Below, in pieces: positions 1 through 6,708 of a stretch of DNA of 11,348 nucleotides (positions are counted from its first letter, which is position 1; every line of letters begins with the position of its first letter). The stretch covers positions 1-11,348 of the forward strand of contig JAFLZE010000029.1 of the NCBI GenBank assembly GCA_029785685.1, written 5' to 3'. A program made the translations under genes and the position numbers. This DNA comes from Nitrososphaerota archaeon (lineage in GTDB: Archaea; Thermoproteota; Nitrososphaeria; Nitrososphaerales; UBA183). The notes under the pieces are model-generated. The model saw only the letters and a list, made by a program, of their open reading frames with translations. It did no database searches and had not been told where the DNA came from.

Positions 1-216
1 CTACCACGGGCCCTCAGGAATCCATTTCACCAGTAATTCATATTCCGCTGAGTGGCGTTCCCGTTTGACCAAGTCAATGTTTCTCGGACTCTCGATAAAA
101 GCGAGTTTCCGATTCAAGAATTGCTTGGCTAGACTCTTGACTTTCTCTTCAGTCCATTCTATTCCTGCCGCTGTCGCTCCATGAGCGGCCTCCCTTATGG
201 GGTGGTCGCCGGACAA
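1..216 (-). CDS. Hypothetical protein, 71 aa
   Basis: A short complete ORF with a TTG start at 216 and a TAG stop at 1-3. I do not recognise the family. The protein is charged and soluble-looking, with no membrane segment or signal peptide. Its middle (WTEEKVKSLAKQFLNRK) should be helical and the C-terminus ends in aromatic and proline residues. The start lies 2 nt after the stop of the upstream 79-aa ORF, so the two are probably co-transcribed and coupled. There is no clear Shine-Dalgarno site and the start is not certain. Real-gene status rests on tight packing and a protein-like composition. Confidence 0.5.
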   Translation of the reverse strand: MSGDHPIREAAHGATAAGIEWTEEKVKSLAKQFLNRKLAFIESPRNIDLVKRERHSAEYELLVKWIPEGPW

Positions 217-218
217 TC

Positions 219-458
219 TTAGACTTCGCCGTGTTCCTCGATGTAAGAAGCTATGCTCAGGGGATTATCATCTAGAACGATTGTGCTACCTGAGAACAGG
301 GCCATGTTTTCGACCCGAACGGGCTGTTCGATGTATTCGTCTATGACGACTTTCCCCTCTCTCGTGACATAGCCTTCGTTATTCGCATCCAACCCGAGCA
401 GTTTCAAGAGTAGGGTCTTCGCAGCCTGAGGCATGTCACTGATAGGCACCAGTTCCAA
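219..458 (-). CDS. Hypothetical protein, 79 aa
   Basis: An ORF with a TTG start at 458 (an in-frame ATG at 434 is the alternative) and a TAA stop at 219. No family is recognised. The protein is acidic. The first third is a Leu/Lys-rich helix (KTLLLKLLGLD). The rest reads like beta strands (KVVIDEYIEQPVRVEN, then GSTIVLDD) followed by an acidic helix. There are no cysteines, no signal peptide and no membrane segment. It sits 3 nt after the stop of the 38-aa ORF upstream and 2 nt before the 71-aa ORF downstream, which indicates an operon of very small proteins. Such compact sets can be mobile-element or toxin-antitoxin genes, but no motif here supports either. Confidence 0.55.
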   Translation of the reverse strand: MELVPISDMPQAAKTLLLKLLGLDANNEGYVTREGKVVIDEYIEQPVRVENMALFSGSTIVLDDNPLSIASYIEEHGEV

Positions 459-461
459 CTT

Positions 462-578
462 TCAGCCCCTACTCGCGACCATGACTGCCCGCGTATAAGC
501 TCGTTTCCGAACCAGTAAAGCCGCAAGGTCAAGATTCGCTGTCGGAATCGTCAGCCCGAAGGACGGCGTGGCTCTCAT
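462..578 (-). CDS. Predicted leaderless small protein, 38 aa
   Basis: A small ORF with ATG at 578 and TGA at 462-464. In-frame ATG 590 and GTG 581 are alternatives. I chose 578 because the TATA-like CTTATAAG at 600-607 is centred about 26 bp upstream, the distance that gives a leaderless transcript in archaea, as for several other genes in this window. The product starts MRATPSFGLTIP, has a mildly hydrophobic centre (ANLDLAALLV) and a basic tail (RKRAYTRAVMVASRG). No family is recognised. It lies 3 nt ahead of the 79-aa ORF, so it may be a small protein or a leader peptide of that operon. Because it is so short, chance cannot be excluded. Confidence 0.4.
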   Translation of the reverse strand: MRATPSFGLTIPTANLDLAALLVRKRAYTRAVMVASRG

Positions 579-599
579 CACCCTTACCATGTGCCTCGT

Positions 600-607
600 C
601 TTATAAG
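600..607 (-). promoter_or_regulatory. TATA-like box for the small-ORF operon
   Basis: CTTATAAG is palindromic and so reads as a TATA box on either strand. On the minus strand it is about 26 bp before ATG 578. No convincing gene starts at the matching distance on the plus strand; the plus ORF from 655 runs antisense to the transposase remnant. Confidence 0.45.
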
Positions 608-657
608 CGTCCCTATGCTAGTAATACGTCTTATGGTGGAGAACCAAGGAGGATGTG

Positions 658-1147
658 TCATCCCCCGTGCGCAGGGAGGGGGAGCGCCCAGTCGAGCTTA
701 AGAGCCTTTACGAGCCTCTCGTACCACGAAGGGTCCCTCCCGCCGGAGTATCTCTCCTCCGGGCTGCACCCGATGGTCCTGACCCTCAACCCGTTGTTGT
801 GCCAGTGGACGTAGGTGCGGACGCACTCGTCGATCGAACCCCTGTCGGTGCTCCTCCCCAGCCTGTGGATGAGGAACGAACGCCTTCAGCCCCTTCTGGA
901 ACGCGGACAGCTTCCCCAGCGTCTGGTGGTGGTGGACCGACGACCAGATGTGCTTCCATGTGATCCGGCTCTCGCAGTACCTCCTCATGGCGGAGTTCAT
1001 CCTGCAGAACTGCCGCCCGTTGTCCGTGAGGAGGTTCTCGAAGACACCAGGGTGGAGACGCGTCATCCCCTTCACGACCGCATCGCCGGTCGCGTCCGCG
1101 ATCCGCCCGGCGTGTTTCAAGAAATCCTTGAGCATCGTCAGGAATAA
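658..1147 (-). pseudogene. Truncated, frameshifted rve/DDE integrase-type transposase remnant
   Basis: The minus strand encodes the C-terminal half of a DDE-type integrase core. LLTDNGRQF carries the second catalytic Asp, followed by the WKHIWSSVHHHQTLGK region that precedes the third acidic position. That frame then runs into nonsense. The homologous reading resumes in another frame near 874-882 with FLIHRLGRSTDRGS, TYVHWHNNGL and CSPEERYSGG, ending at TGA 658-660. The N-terminal HTH, the first catalytic Asp and the start are missing, and a stop at 1148-1150 closes the 5' side. Where the third catalytic Glu normally follows GKV, this copy reads LSAF. It is therefore a dead fragment about 40 bp downstream of the VWA gene. 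No terminal inverted repeats were identified, so the IS family is not assigned. Confidence 0.8.
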
Positions 1148-1190
1148 CTAGGTTGTAAATGAATTCTTTTGATTATCCGCATCCGGGTGG

Positions 1191-2870
1191 TCAGAACAAC
1201 GACGACAGCTCGAGGTACGACTTCACGAAAGACTTCATCATCTGCGCCGGGGTGCTCACCACGCAGTTCACCGTGAAGTACTCCTCGATGGCGCGGCTGT
1301 CGATGCCGAGCCCCATAAGGAAGGTCCCGGAGTTGGACACCGCCTTCACCGTCGAGACGAGCTCGTCCTCGATCCCGTTGTACCCGGTGGGGACCCCGTC
1401 CGACGCCACGACCAGCACCTTCGTGTCCACCGGCTGCTGCGAAAGGGCGCTCTGGGCCACCTTGATGGCGTCCGGGAGGAGGGTGACGTTCCTCTGCTGG
1501 ATCCCCCCTATCCTGGCCTTGGTCTCCGAGGTGTACCCCTCGTCGAAGTCCTTGATGATCTGGATGGAGTTGTTGAACGAGAATATCCCCCACTGGCTCT
1601 GGACGGGGATGAGGTCCTTCACGACCTCCGCAAGGCAGGTGCTGATCCCCCTCACTTCGTGGGAGAACCCCGAAGTGCTCTTGCTGGCGTCAAGGAGGAT
1701 CGCCCAGGCCTCGTTCTTGTGGATCGGCTCATCCCTAAGGAACACGTCAGAGCGCATCTCCCCGGAAGCGACAACCTGCATCGCGGCCTGGGTGTCTACC
1801 TGGCCGCTCTCGTGCCCCCCCGTCTCGTCGAGGACGTTCTTCACCTGTCGGAGCTGGTCGCGGATGTTGCGTATAGGCCCTGAGAGGGTCGACCTGATGC
1901 GCATGAAGTTGGCGTAGTCCCCGCTGGGGTACTCTATCCCGTCCAGCCTCGTGCCTGAAACGTACTTCTCGTACCTTTCCTTGATCTTCTGGAGCTTGGA
2001 ATCGGACGCCTTCAGCGCGTTGTATATGTCCCTGGCTTCCGAGTCGTCCTGGGGCGCCTGCTCCTCTCCCAGCCCGACCGCCGCGAGCGCGGAGGCCTCA
2101 AGGCCCTTCGGGTCCTCCGACTCCACCACCTGCCCCTCGAAGATGTTCGACTCCCCATGGGACTCGGTGTGAGGGAACGAAGGCACCTCCCTGATGCCGC
2201 TCCCCTTCGTGAGCCTGCCGTAGATCTCGTCCGCCGCCTCGAAAAGCTCCTTCGGGAACCCGGCGCTCGCCTTCACAGACGCGTCCACCGCGCCCCTGGC
2301 CAGGGTCGCGAGCCGCCTGACCTCCCTGTCCTCCTCCTCGTCCCCTCTGAGGCCGTGGTTCACCCCCCAGAGCTCGAGCAGCACCTTCGTGGCCATCCTC
2401 TCGGGGCCCACTATGTCGTCCGCGCTCTTGATCCTCATCCCCGAGATGAAGTTGGCGTAGGCGATGTCAGGCATTATCCCGGGCCACTCGTCCGCGGCCT
2501 TCTTCGTGACCCGGAAGTCCTCCAGCAGGGACACGATGTACGTAGCCGTCTTGAGGTCCTTGTCCTTCGCCCAGGCCGCGTACTGCTTGAAGTCGGAGTG
2601 CGCCGCGTGGAGGGCCCCGTGGTAGAGAGAAGCGCGGTACAGCCGCCAGAGGCTCGTCCAGGCGTGCTCGTCGGCGTCGAAGTAGAGCCCGTGGAGGTTG
2701 TAGAACCCCTTCTCGTCCATCCTAGGGACGGGGAGCTTCAACACCATCCCTGCCTTGTCCGCGGTCAGGGCAGGGGACCGCAGGTCCTTCTGGAGTATCA
2801 GCCTGAACGTGTCGTAGTCCCTCTTGCCGACGCTGGTGACGAGGTTCCAGGAGTAGTCGAGCACGTTCAT
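1191..2870 (-). CDS. VWA-domain protein, NorD/CobT/CbbO-like partner of a MoxR ATPase
   Basis: A 559-aa soluble protein with a C-terminal von Willebrand A domain (about 386-559). A complete MIDAS metal site is visible: D394-x-S396-x-S398 (LLDASKSTSG), Thr463 in NVTLLPDA, and Asp491 in VVASDGVPTG. The N-terminal half is helical and contains LLEDFRV at about 115-121, the EDxR-type motif common in the helper domain of CobT/NorD/CoxE proteins. An acidic, low-complexity linker (about 240-290) leads to the VWA domain. In the family, such proteins bind the partner AAA+ ring and present a client through the MIDAS metal. Here ATG 2868-2870 overlaps the ATPase stop (ATGA), so the two are translationally coupled. 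No cobaltochelatase, Nor, Rubisco or gas-vesicle gene is nearby, so the client is unknown. Domain call strong; subfamily tentative. Confidence 0.9.
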   Translation of the reverse strand: MNVLDYSWNLVTSVGKRDYDTFRLILQKDLRSPALTADKAGMVLKLPVPRMDEKGFYNLHGLYFDADEHAWTSLWRLYRASLYHGALHAAHSDFKQYAAWAKDKDLKTATYIVSLLEDFRVTKKAADEWPGIMPDIAYANFISGMRIKSADDIVGPERMATKVLLELWGVNHGLRGDEEEDREVRRLATLARGAVDASVKASAGFPKELFEAADEIYGRLTKGSGIREVPSFPHTESHGESNIFEGQVVESEDPKGLEASALAAVGLGEEQAPQDDSEARDIYNALKASDSKLQKIKERYEKYVSGTRLDGIEYPSGDYANFMRIRSTLSGPIRNIRDQLRQVKNVLDETGGHESGQVDTQAAMQVVASGEMRSDVFLRDEPIHKNEAWAILLDASKSTSGFSHEVRGISTCLAEVVKDLIPVQSQWGIFSFNNSIQIIKDFDEGYTSETKARIGGIQQRNVTLLPDAIKVAQSALSQQPVDTKVLVVASDGVPTGYNGIEDELVSTVKAVSNSGTFLMGLGIDSRAIEEYFTVNCVVSTPAQMMKSFVKSYLELSSLF

Positions 2871-5269
2871 GCCTGCTTCTCCGTCCCCGTCCCGAAGACC
2901 ATCTGCACGACCCGGCGCACGGCCCCCTGCACCTCGGCGTCGTCAGAGGTGACCGAGATTATCGTCTCTTCCGCGGCCGCGTTCGGGGTCAGCCCGTCCG
3001 CCACGAGGGTCGCCCAGTTGACGATGTCCCCCACAGAGGGGGCATAGGGGAGGTCCCCGTTCTTGTACCGCTTCCTCATGTCCGCGGCCACCCTGACCAT
3101 CCTCTCGGTGGTGGTGAGGGGGACGTTCGCCCTCTCCGCTATCATGGCCACCTCCCTCTTCGATATCTTCGGCCCGACGCTCAGGTAGTCGAAGTCGACC
3201 CAGACGCTCATCCTCCTCCTGAAGGCTGCGTTGAGGGGCTTCGTGCCTGCGAACTCCGCAGAGTAGGGGTTCATGCTGATTATGACGTAGCCCTGAGGGT
3301 GCCTCGGGATTATCTCGTTGTCCTTCTCCGTGAGCACCATGTGGCCTCTGGTGTCGAGGATAGGGTTGAGCCTGGTGGCTATGTCTTGCTTCATCATGTT
3401 TGCCTCGTCGAGATAGAGTATCCCCCCATGCCTGCACCACGACACGATGAGGCCGTCGATCCAGTTCTCTTTGCCGAGGCCGACGAACCTGCCGAAGAGG
3501 TCGTAGACCGACGTCTGGAGGCCGCAGTTGATCTCCCACAGGGGGAGGCCGGCCATCTTTGCGACGAGGTACACGATGTGGGTGTTGTGAGTCGCCACCC
3601 CGCCGAACCCCGCAACGAACGTCTCGTTTCCTGGGACCTGGAAGTCGTAGACCCATCCGTCGTAGGGGACTTCTTCCACGGACCGGACGGAGTCCCAGAG
3701 CAGGTTCGTTCCTGCGAGCTCCCGGAGCTCCTCTGAGTTGAGGTCCTGGGCGACCTTGGCAAGCGTGCTCAACCCCACGTCCTTTCCGCACGGGTAAAGC
3801 GCTGAGACCGTCCGCCTGTGGAGCCTCTCGCCCCTCAGCTCGGCCGGGAGCCGGGAGTATGCGGCCTTCGCCGCTGCGATCATCTCGGGGGTCACTTTGA
3901 CCTTCTCGACGCGGCCTCTCCAACCGCTCCTCTCCGGAGCCGGGGTGCTGAGCTCGATCCCAAGAGCCGATGCCCCGTCCCTCGCGATCACCACGGAGTG
4001 GGACCCTGTCCTCTTGATCCTGAGGGTGGGAAAGATGCCCAACTGCTCGCACAGGATCGTCAGGCCGTTGGCCAACTCCCTGCTCGACGTGCTCAGGACG
4101 GCCTCCGACCCCTCTTCTCCGCCGCCTCCGTCAAAGAAGCCTTTGAGGAATGCGACCTTGGATTCGTCCTCCATCAGATAGACAAAATCTGGGACCTTCT
4201 TGTAGCGCGCCTGCGACCCCTTCCCAGTCCCTGTCCTCTTGCTGACTGTGACGGTCGACAGGAACCCGACGAAGGCCTTGCTGAAGATACGAAGCTCGGC
4301 CAGCCCCCTCTGAGCTCCCACGGAGGTAGAAAGACCAAGCTTCTTGGCAACCCCCCTTGCCCTGTCGACCAGCTCGGCGTCCTTGTTGTAGATTGACGCG
4401 AAGCCCTTGCCTACGTACCCCTCCGCAACGAAAAACCCGAGGAACCACGCGAACTCGGCGTCCAGCGAAACGGCCGCCCGCGCAGGAACCTGTACCGACT
4501 CGCCTCCTCCAAGGACCACTCCCCTTTCCGTGGCCTTGGCCCCGGGCAGGTAGTCTGCGATCATGAGCTGGGTCAAGAGCTCCAGCCCCATGGCGGGCAG
4601 ATGCCGCACTATGGGTATCCGAGACCCTGCCCCTAGCTCGCTCGCCTTCACTTCTTCCCCTTCTACGATGAAGGAGTGCCCCGGGGTAGCCGTTATGGAC
4701 CTGTTTCGCAGAGTGGTCACTCTGAGGACGTGCCCCTTGTGCATCGACCTGGCCATGGCGAACGGCCTGGTCCAGGACATCGCATTCCTGGCCCTGTCCA
4801 ACGAAAGGACCCTCACGTCCGCCTTCGTCAGGACTAGCGTCTCCCAGCCGTCCTCAGTCCTCCTGACCGGCATCTTCCTAGCAAGGCTCTCGAAGAGGGC
4901 GTCCATCGTGGTCAGCAAAGGCTTCCCGTCGACCAGCGCGAAAAGAGGTTCGCCCTCGCAGACGCTCTTCCCCGTGCCGCTTGGGCCGATGAGCGCGCAC
5001 TGCTTGAAGTAGAAGAGGGCCCTCGTCACCTTCTCCACGTAGCTCTCCCCCTCGTCCACGTACTCGGGGACGTTCGCGGGGACGATGCTCTTCAGCGAGT
5101 CGGGGTACGAGTAGCCCTGGCCCAGGTCGTACTTGACGGTGTTGTATCTCTCCTTCAGCGACTGGATGCCGGTCTTCGGCGCCACGGAGAGCTTCACGGT
5201 CAGCCTCGCGCCGGCGCCCTCGGCCTTTGCCACGAGTGCGTGCTCCTTGGAGTCCTCGCCAGAAATCAA
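2867..5269 (-). CDS. MoxR/NorQ/CbbQ-like AAA+ ATPase precursor with P-loop intein
   Basis: An 800-aa precursor. Removing the intein (residues 104-562) leaves a 341-aa ATPase, the usual MoxR size. Extein motifs are Walker A GPSGTGKS (95-102), Walker B GGILYLDEA (D621, E622), sensor 1 IISMNP (N667) and an arginine-finger region AFRRRM (684-686). The ILDTRGHMVLTE and KPLNAAFRRR segments are typical of the GvpN/NorQ/CbbQ branch. The family forms hexamers that use ATP, with a VWA partner, to remodel or help insert metal into client proteins. The TTG start at 5269 is supported by a TATA box (5293-5300) centred about 27 bp upstream, indicating a leaderless mRNA; ATG 5279 is out of frame. It is first in the operon and overlaps the VWA gene by 4 nt. 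Activity requires intein splicing, since the P-loop is separated from Walker B. The client is unknown. Confidence 0.93.
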   Translation of the reverse strand: MISGEDSKEHALVAKAEGAGARLTVKLSVAPKTGIQSLKERYNTVKYDLGQGYSYPDSLKSIVPANVPEYVDEGESYVEKVTRALFYFKQCALIGPSGTGKSVCEGEPLFALVDGKPLLTTMDALFESLARKMPVRRTEDGWETLVLTKADVRVLSLDRARNAMSWTRPFAMARSMHKGHVLRVTTLRNRSITATPGHSFIVEGEEVKASELGAGSRIPIVRHLPAMGLELLTQLMIADYLPGAKATERGVVLGGGESVQVPARAAVSLDAEFAWFLGFFVAEGYVGKGFASIYNKDAELVDRARGVAKKLGLSTSVGAQRGLAELRIFSKAFVGFLSTVTVSKRTGTGKGSQARYKKVPDFVYLMEDESKVAFLKGFFDGGGGEEGSEAVLSTSSRELANGLTILCEQLGIFPTLRIKRTGSHSVVIARDGASALGIELSTPAPERSGWRGRVEKVKVTPEMIAAAKAAYSRLPAELRGERLHRRTVSALYPCGKDVGLSTLAKVAQDLNSEELRELAGTNLLWDSVRSVEEVPYDGWVYDFQVPGNETFVAGFGGVATHNTHIVYLVAKMAGLPLWEINCGLQTSVYDLFGRFVGLGKENWIDGLIVSWCRHGGILYLDEANMMKQDIATRLNPILDTRGHMVLTEKDNEIIPRHPQGYVIISMNPYSAEFAGTKPLNAAFRRRMSVWVDFDYLSVGPKISKREVAMIAERANVPLTTTERMVRVAADMRKRYKNGDLPYAPSVGDIVNWATLVADGLTPNAAAEETIISVTSDDAEVQGAVRRVVQMVFGTGTEKQA
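3584..4960 (-). mobile_element. Intein with LAGLIDADG homing endonuclease in the ATPase P-loop
   Basis: A 459-residue in-frame intein (precursor residues 104-562). It begins with Cys104 directly after GPSGTGKSV and ends in ATHN (penultimate His561, terminal Asn562) before Thr563 as the +1 nucleophile, a standard class 1 arrangement. Block B is TPGHSF (T195, H198). Block F is around YDFQVPGNETFVAG (541-554). Two LAGLIDADG-type helices occur: FLGFFVAEG (276-284), with catalytic Glu283, and LKGFFDGGG (375-383), where the eighth-position acid is Gly382. Splicing residues look intact, so splicing is expected. The endonuclease lacks one of its two metal-binding acids and may be dead or a nickase. 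Conserved P-loops of ATPases are a common intein target. Confidence 0.95.
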
Positions 5270-5292
5270 ACGCTCTCATCTTGCTGCTGAAG

Positions 5293-5300
5293 CGTATAAA
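5293..5300 (-). promoter_or_regulatory. TATA box of the AAA+/VWA operon
   Basis: TTTATACG on the minus strand, centred 27-28 bp before TTG 5269. This predicts transcription starting at or next to the start codon. The flanking palindrome at 5306-5322 abuts the BRE position. Confidence 0.7.
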
Positions 5301-5305
5301 GGATA

Positions 5306-5322
5306 ATGGATTCCTAATCCAT
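5306..5322. repeat. Perfect 7-3-7 palindrome, operator candidate
   Basis: ATGGATT-CCT-AATCCAT, a perfect inverted repeat 6 bp upstream of the ATPase TATA box on the minus strand. That is where a dimeric regulator could block or assist TFB/TBP binding. The left half plus spacer (ATGGATTCCT) recurs at 5392-5401. Confidence 0.6.
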
Positions 5323-5391
5323 GAAAGCCTGCGACCATCCTGGCCGCGGGTCCACCAATCGGCGTCCGGCCCTCCGCTTCCAGGCTACGAT

Positions 5392-5401
5392 ATGGATTCC
5401 T
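5392..5401 (+). repeat. Second copy of ATGGATTCCT on the plus-promoter side
   Basis: An exact 10-bp direct repeat of 5306-5315, lying about 24 bp upstream of the TATA-like element of the plus-strand gene at 5466. Each divergent promoter thus has one copy, suggesting a shared regulator. The right half-palindrome is not conserved here (CCTGCTCTA follows). Confidence 0.45.
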
Positions 5402-5424
5402 GCTCTATACCTAGTTTTCGTATA

Positions 5425-5433
5425 CCTTTATTT
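5425..5433 (+). promoter_or_regulatory. TATA-like element for the 5466 gene
   Basis: CCTTTATTT about 37 bp before TTG 5466, predicting a short leader of about 10 nt. A weak purine-rich AGGA at 5456-5459 precedes the start codon. Confidence 0.45.
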
Positions 5434-5465
5434 GGCATTACAAGCTCGTTGAAGGCAGGAAAGAT

Positions 5466-5900
5466 TTGGCTGGAATTGAAGTAGCCATAAGATCCGTCGA
5501 AGGAAGCAAGCTCGCGGAAGACGTGACCGCCGACAGCTCTGTGAGCTTCAACGTGGCTGCCAACCTGGTGGAGTCAGAGCGGAACCCCGAAAAGCTCACG
5601 CTGAAGTTCACCATCGAGCTGAACACGGAGCCCGACGTGGCGAAGATGACGATCGCAGGCACCGCCGTGCTGACAGGAGACGACAAGGAAATCGACACCC
5701 TCCTGACCCCCAAGGAAGGCGAGTCGGTCCCTCCTGTCTTCATGAAAATCTACCAGCGGGTGTATGCGGTGCTGTACCTCGTCAGCGGCTCGCTGAAGAT
5801 CCCATATCCCAGCCCGGGGTTGCTGAAGGGGGTACGCCTAGTGTCGACCAGGGAGATGTCCCAGGTGGCCACCCCCCAGAGCCGTAACTTGATGGCCTAG
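5466..5900 (+). CDS. Small beta-rich protein, possible SecB-like fold (paralogue 1)
   Basis: A 144-aa soluble protein with a TTG start at 5466 and a TAG stop at 5898-5900. No signal peptide or membrane segment. Alternating beta strands (VSFNVAANL, LTLKFTIEL, KMTIAGTAVLTG) are followed by an amphipathic helix (VFMKIYQRVYAVLYLVSG) and a PSPGLLKGVRLV tail. The protein at 6709-7104 shows the same order, with matching K-x-x-L strand, I-x-G-x-A, IY-x3-YA-x-LYL and P-x-L-x-K-x-V-x-L positions, so the two look paralogous. The layout of sheet, helix and proline-containing C-terminus recalls SecB-like proteins, which bind unfolded or assembling proteins; that fold call is only pattern-based. It is divergently transcribed from the AAA+/VWA operon across a 196-bp shared promoter region, which hints at a functional link. 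It converges on the HTH gene. Confidence 0.75.
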   Translation: MAGIEVAIRSVEGSKLAEDVTADSSVSFNVAANLVESERNPEKLTLKFTIELNTEPDVAKMTIAGTAVLTGDDKEIDTLLTPKEGESVPPVFMKIYQRVYAVLYLVSGSLKIPYPSPGLLKGVRLVSTREMSQVATPQSRNLMA

Positions 5901-6226
5901 GCTGCGTAGAGGGCCCTCGCTGAGACGAACACGGGCGGCTCCTGCTGAGACGGGATCACCGCCGGCTTCGTGAAGACGGCCTCGAGCTCGCTGAACCTCC
6001 TTAGGACGCCGTACCCTTCGTCCGTCAGCGAGACGAATATACCCGTGCCCTTGGATTCGCTCTTCAGGATCCCCTTCTGCTCGAGGAAGTCGAGCGCCTC
6101 CTTCAGGACCTTCCAGGCGAGGTTCGCCTTGTACATGATCCTGGTGCGCCTGATCTCCTGCTCTTCGGCCACCACCTTCATCACGTCAACGAACACTTCG
6201 ATCTTCGACCTGCGGATCAACTTCAT
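5897..6226 (-). CDS. Winged-helix transcriptional regulator, HTH_45/ArnR1-like
   Basis: A 109-aa protein. The N-terminal region (RRSKIEVFVDVMKVV, then IRRTRIMYKANLAWKVLKEA, then LDFLEQKGILKS) is the classic archaeal winged-helix layout (PF14947-type). The wing is GIFVSLTDEG, followed by a helical stretch LRRFSELEAVF and an apparently disordered Pro-rich tail. I chose ATG 6226 because the upstream in-frame ATG (6265) would translate through the TATA-like element at 6245-6251, which lies about 22-24 bp before 6226. This fits a leaderless mRNA. The stop codon shares the palindrome CTAG (5897-5900) with the convergent 5466 gene. It could be a local regulator of the AAA/VWA or SecB-like genes, by position only. 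Confidence 0.88.
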   Translation of the reverse strand: MKLIRRSKIEVFVDVMKVVAEEQEIRRTRIMYKANLAWKVLKEALDFLEQKGILKSESKGTGIFVSLTDEGYGVLRRFSELEAVFTKPAVIPSQQEPPVFVSARALYAA

Positions 6227-6244
6227 GGATACAGCTTGCCGCCG

Positions 6245-6251
6245 TATATAT
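6245..6251 (-). promoter_or_regulatory. TATA box of the winged-helix gene
   Basis: ATATATA on the minus strand, 22-24 bp from ATG 6226. It defines that ATG as the likely leaderless start. Confidence 0.65.
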
Positions 6252-6314
6252 CCCCCCACCAACATTCGCCCCTCAGACGGATGCTGAAGTTCTGGTTTTC
6301 GGCAACCTTCGGGG

Positions 6315-6536
6315 CTATCCCGCCGTCAGTTCCTTCTTGATCTGCTCGAACTGCCTGTGGTAGTCCATGGCGACTTTGTCCCTGTCCTGCTCCTGGACCA
6401 TGGTGGTCGCAGCGTACGACACCACTTCGAGGGCCTCGTGCTCGGTCCTGAGGTGCTCTATCAGCCCCGTCTTCCCGTCGACTTGGGACATGCACACCCT
6501 GCAGGTGTATATCACGTCCCTTGGCTCCTGCGGCAT
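6315..6536 (-). CDS. Small C2H2 zinc-finger protein
   Basis: A 73-aa protein with one zinc finger, C12-x2-C15-x12-H28-x4-H33 (YTCRVCMSQ and LIEHLRTEH), followed by a helical, charged C-terminus (DRDKVAMDYHRQFEQIKKEL). Single-finger proteins of this kind are common in Nitrososphaeria and are presumed nucleic-acid or protein binding; the specific role is unknown. ATG 6536 was chosen over the longer in-frame start at 6584, because TTAAATAA (6559-6566) is centred about 26 bp upstream and the longer start would place it inside the coding region. It lies between the winged-helix gene and the second SecB-like gene, all on the minus strand but each with its own promoter. Confidence 0.82.
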   Translation of the reverse strand: MPQEPRDVIYTCRVCMSQVDGKTGLIEHLRTEHEALEVVSYAATTMVQEQDRDKVAMDYHRQFEQIKKELTAG

Positions 6537-6558
6537 CACGGCCGATTGGCCTCGGTTC

Positions 6559-6566
6559 TTATTTAA
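6559..6566 (-). promoter_or_regulatory. TATA box of the C2H2 gene
   Basis: TTAAATAA on the minus strand, centred about 26 bp before ATG 6536, predicting a leaderless transcript. Confidence 0.65.
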
Positions 6567-6573
6567 CGGTTTT

Positions 6574-6603
6574 ATGGAGTTCAACCATGAAGCGAGACTC
6601 CAT
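6574..6603. repeat. Spaced inverted repeat upstream of the C2H2 promoter
   Basis: ATGGAGT (6574-6580) and ACTCCAT (6597-6603) are exact inverted copies separated by 16 bp, starting 8 bp upstream of the TATA box. They resemble the ATGGATT/AATCCAT arms at 5306-5322 but differ in one base per arm. Possible regulator site. Confidence 0.35.
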
Positions 6604-6708
6604 CTCCTTTGAAACGGTGCGTCGTCTGGGTTTGAAATCTATGTCAGACCGATGAGCGGAAAGGCGCGGCGAAGGGCCGACCCGACTCTAGAAACGGCTT
6701 CGGCGGCG

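Noticed and set aside
16..25. AGGAATCCAT, the exact reverse complement of the ATGGATTCCT element at 5306 and 5392
   Set aside because: It lies at the 3' end of the 71-aa coding region (encoding WIP), far from any promoter. Probably coincidence.
655..963. Plus-strand 102-aa ORF preceded by an AAGGAGG-like sequence
   Set aside because: Antisense to the transposase remnant in a Pro/Arg/Val-rich shadow frame. The ribosome-site resemblance is probably chance.
2157..3047. Plus-strand 296-aa ORF
   Set aside because: Rich in Pro, Arg, Val and Glu and fully opposite the VWA and ATPase genes. A GC-rich shadow frame.
4878..5279. ATG 5279 as the ATPase start
   Set aside because: It is in a different frame from the ATPase and translates to an Arg/Gly-rich shadow. 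TTG 5269 fits both the frame and the TATA spacing.
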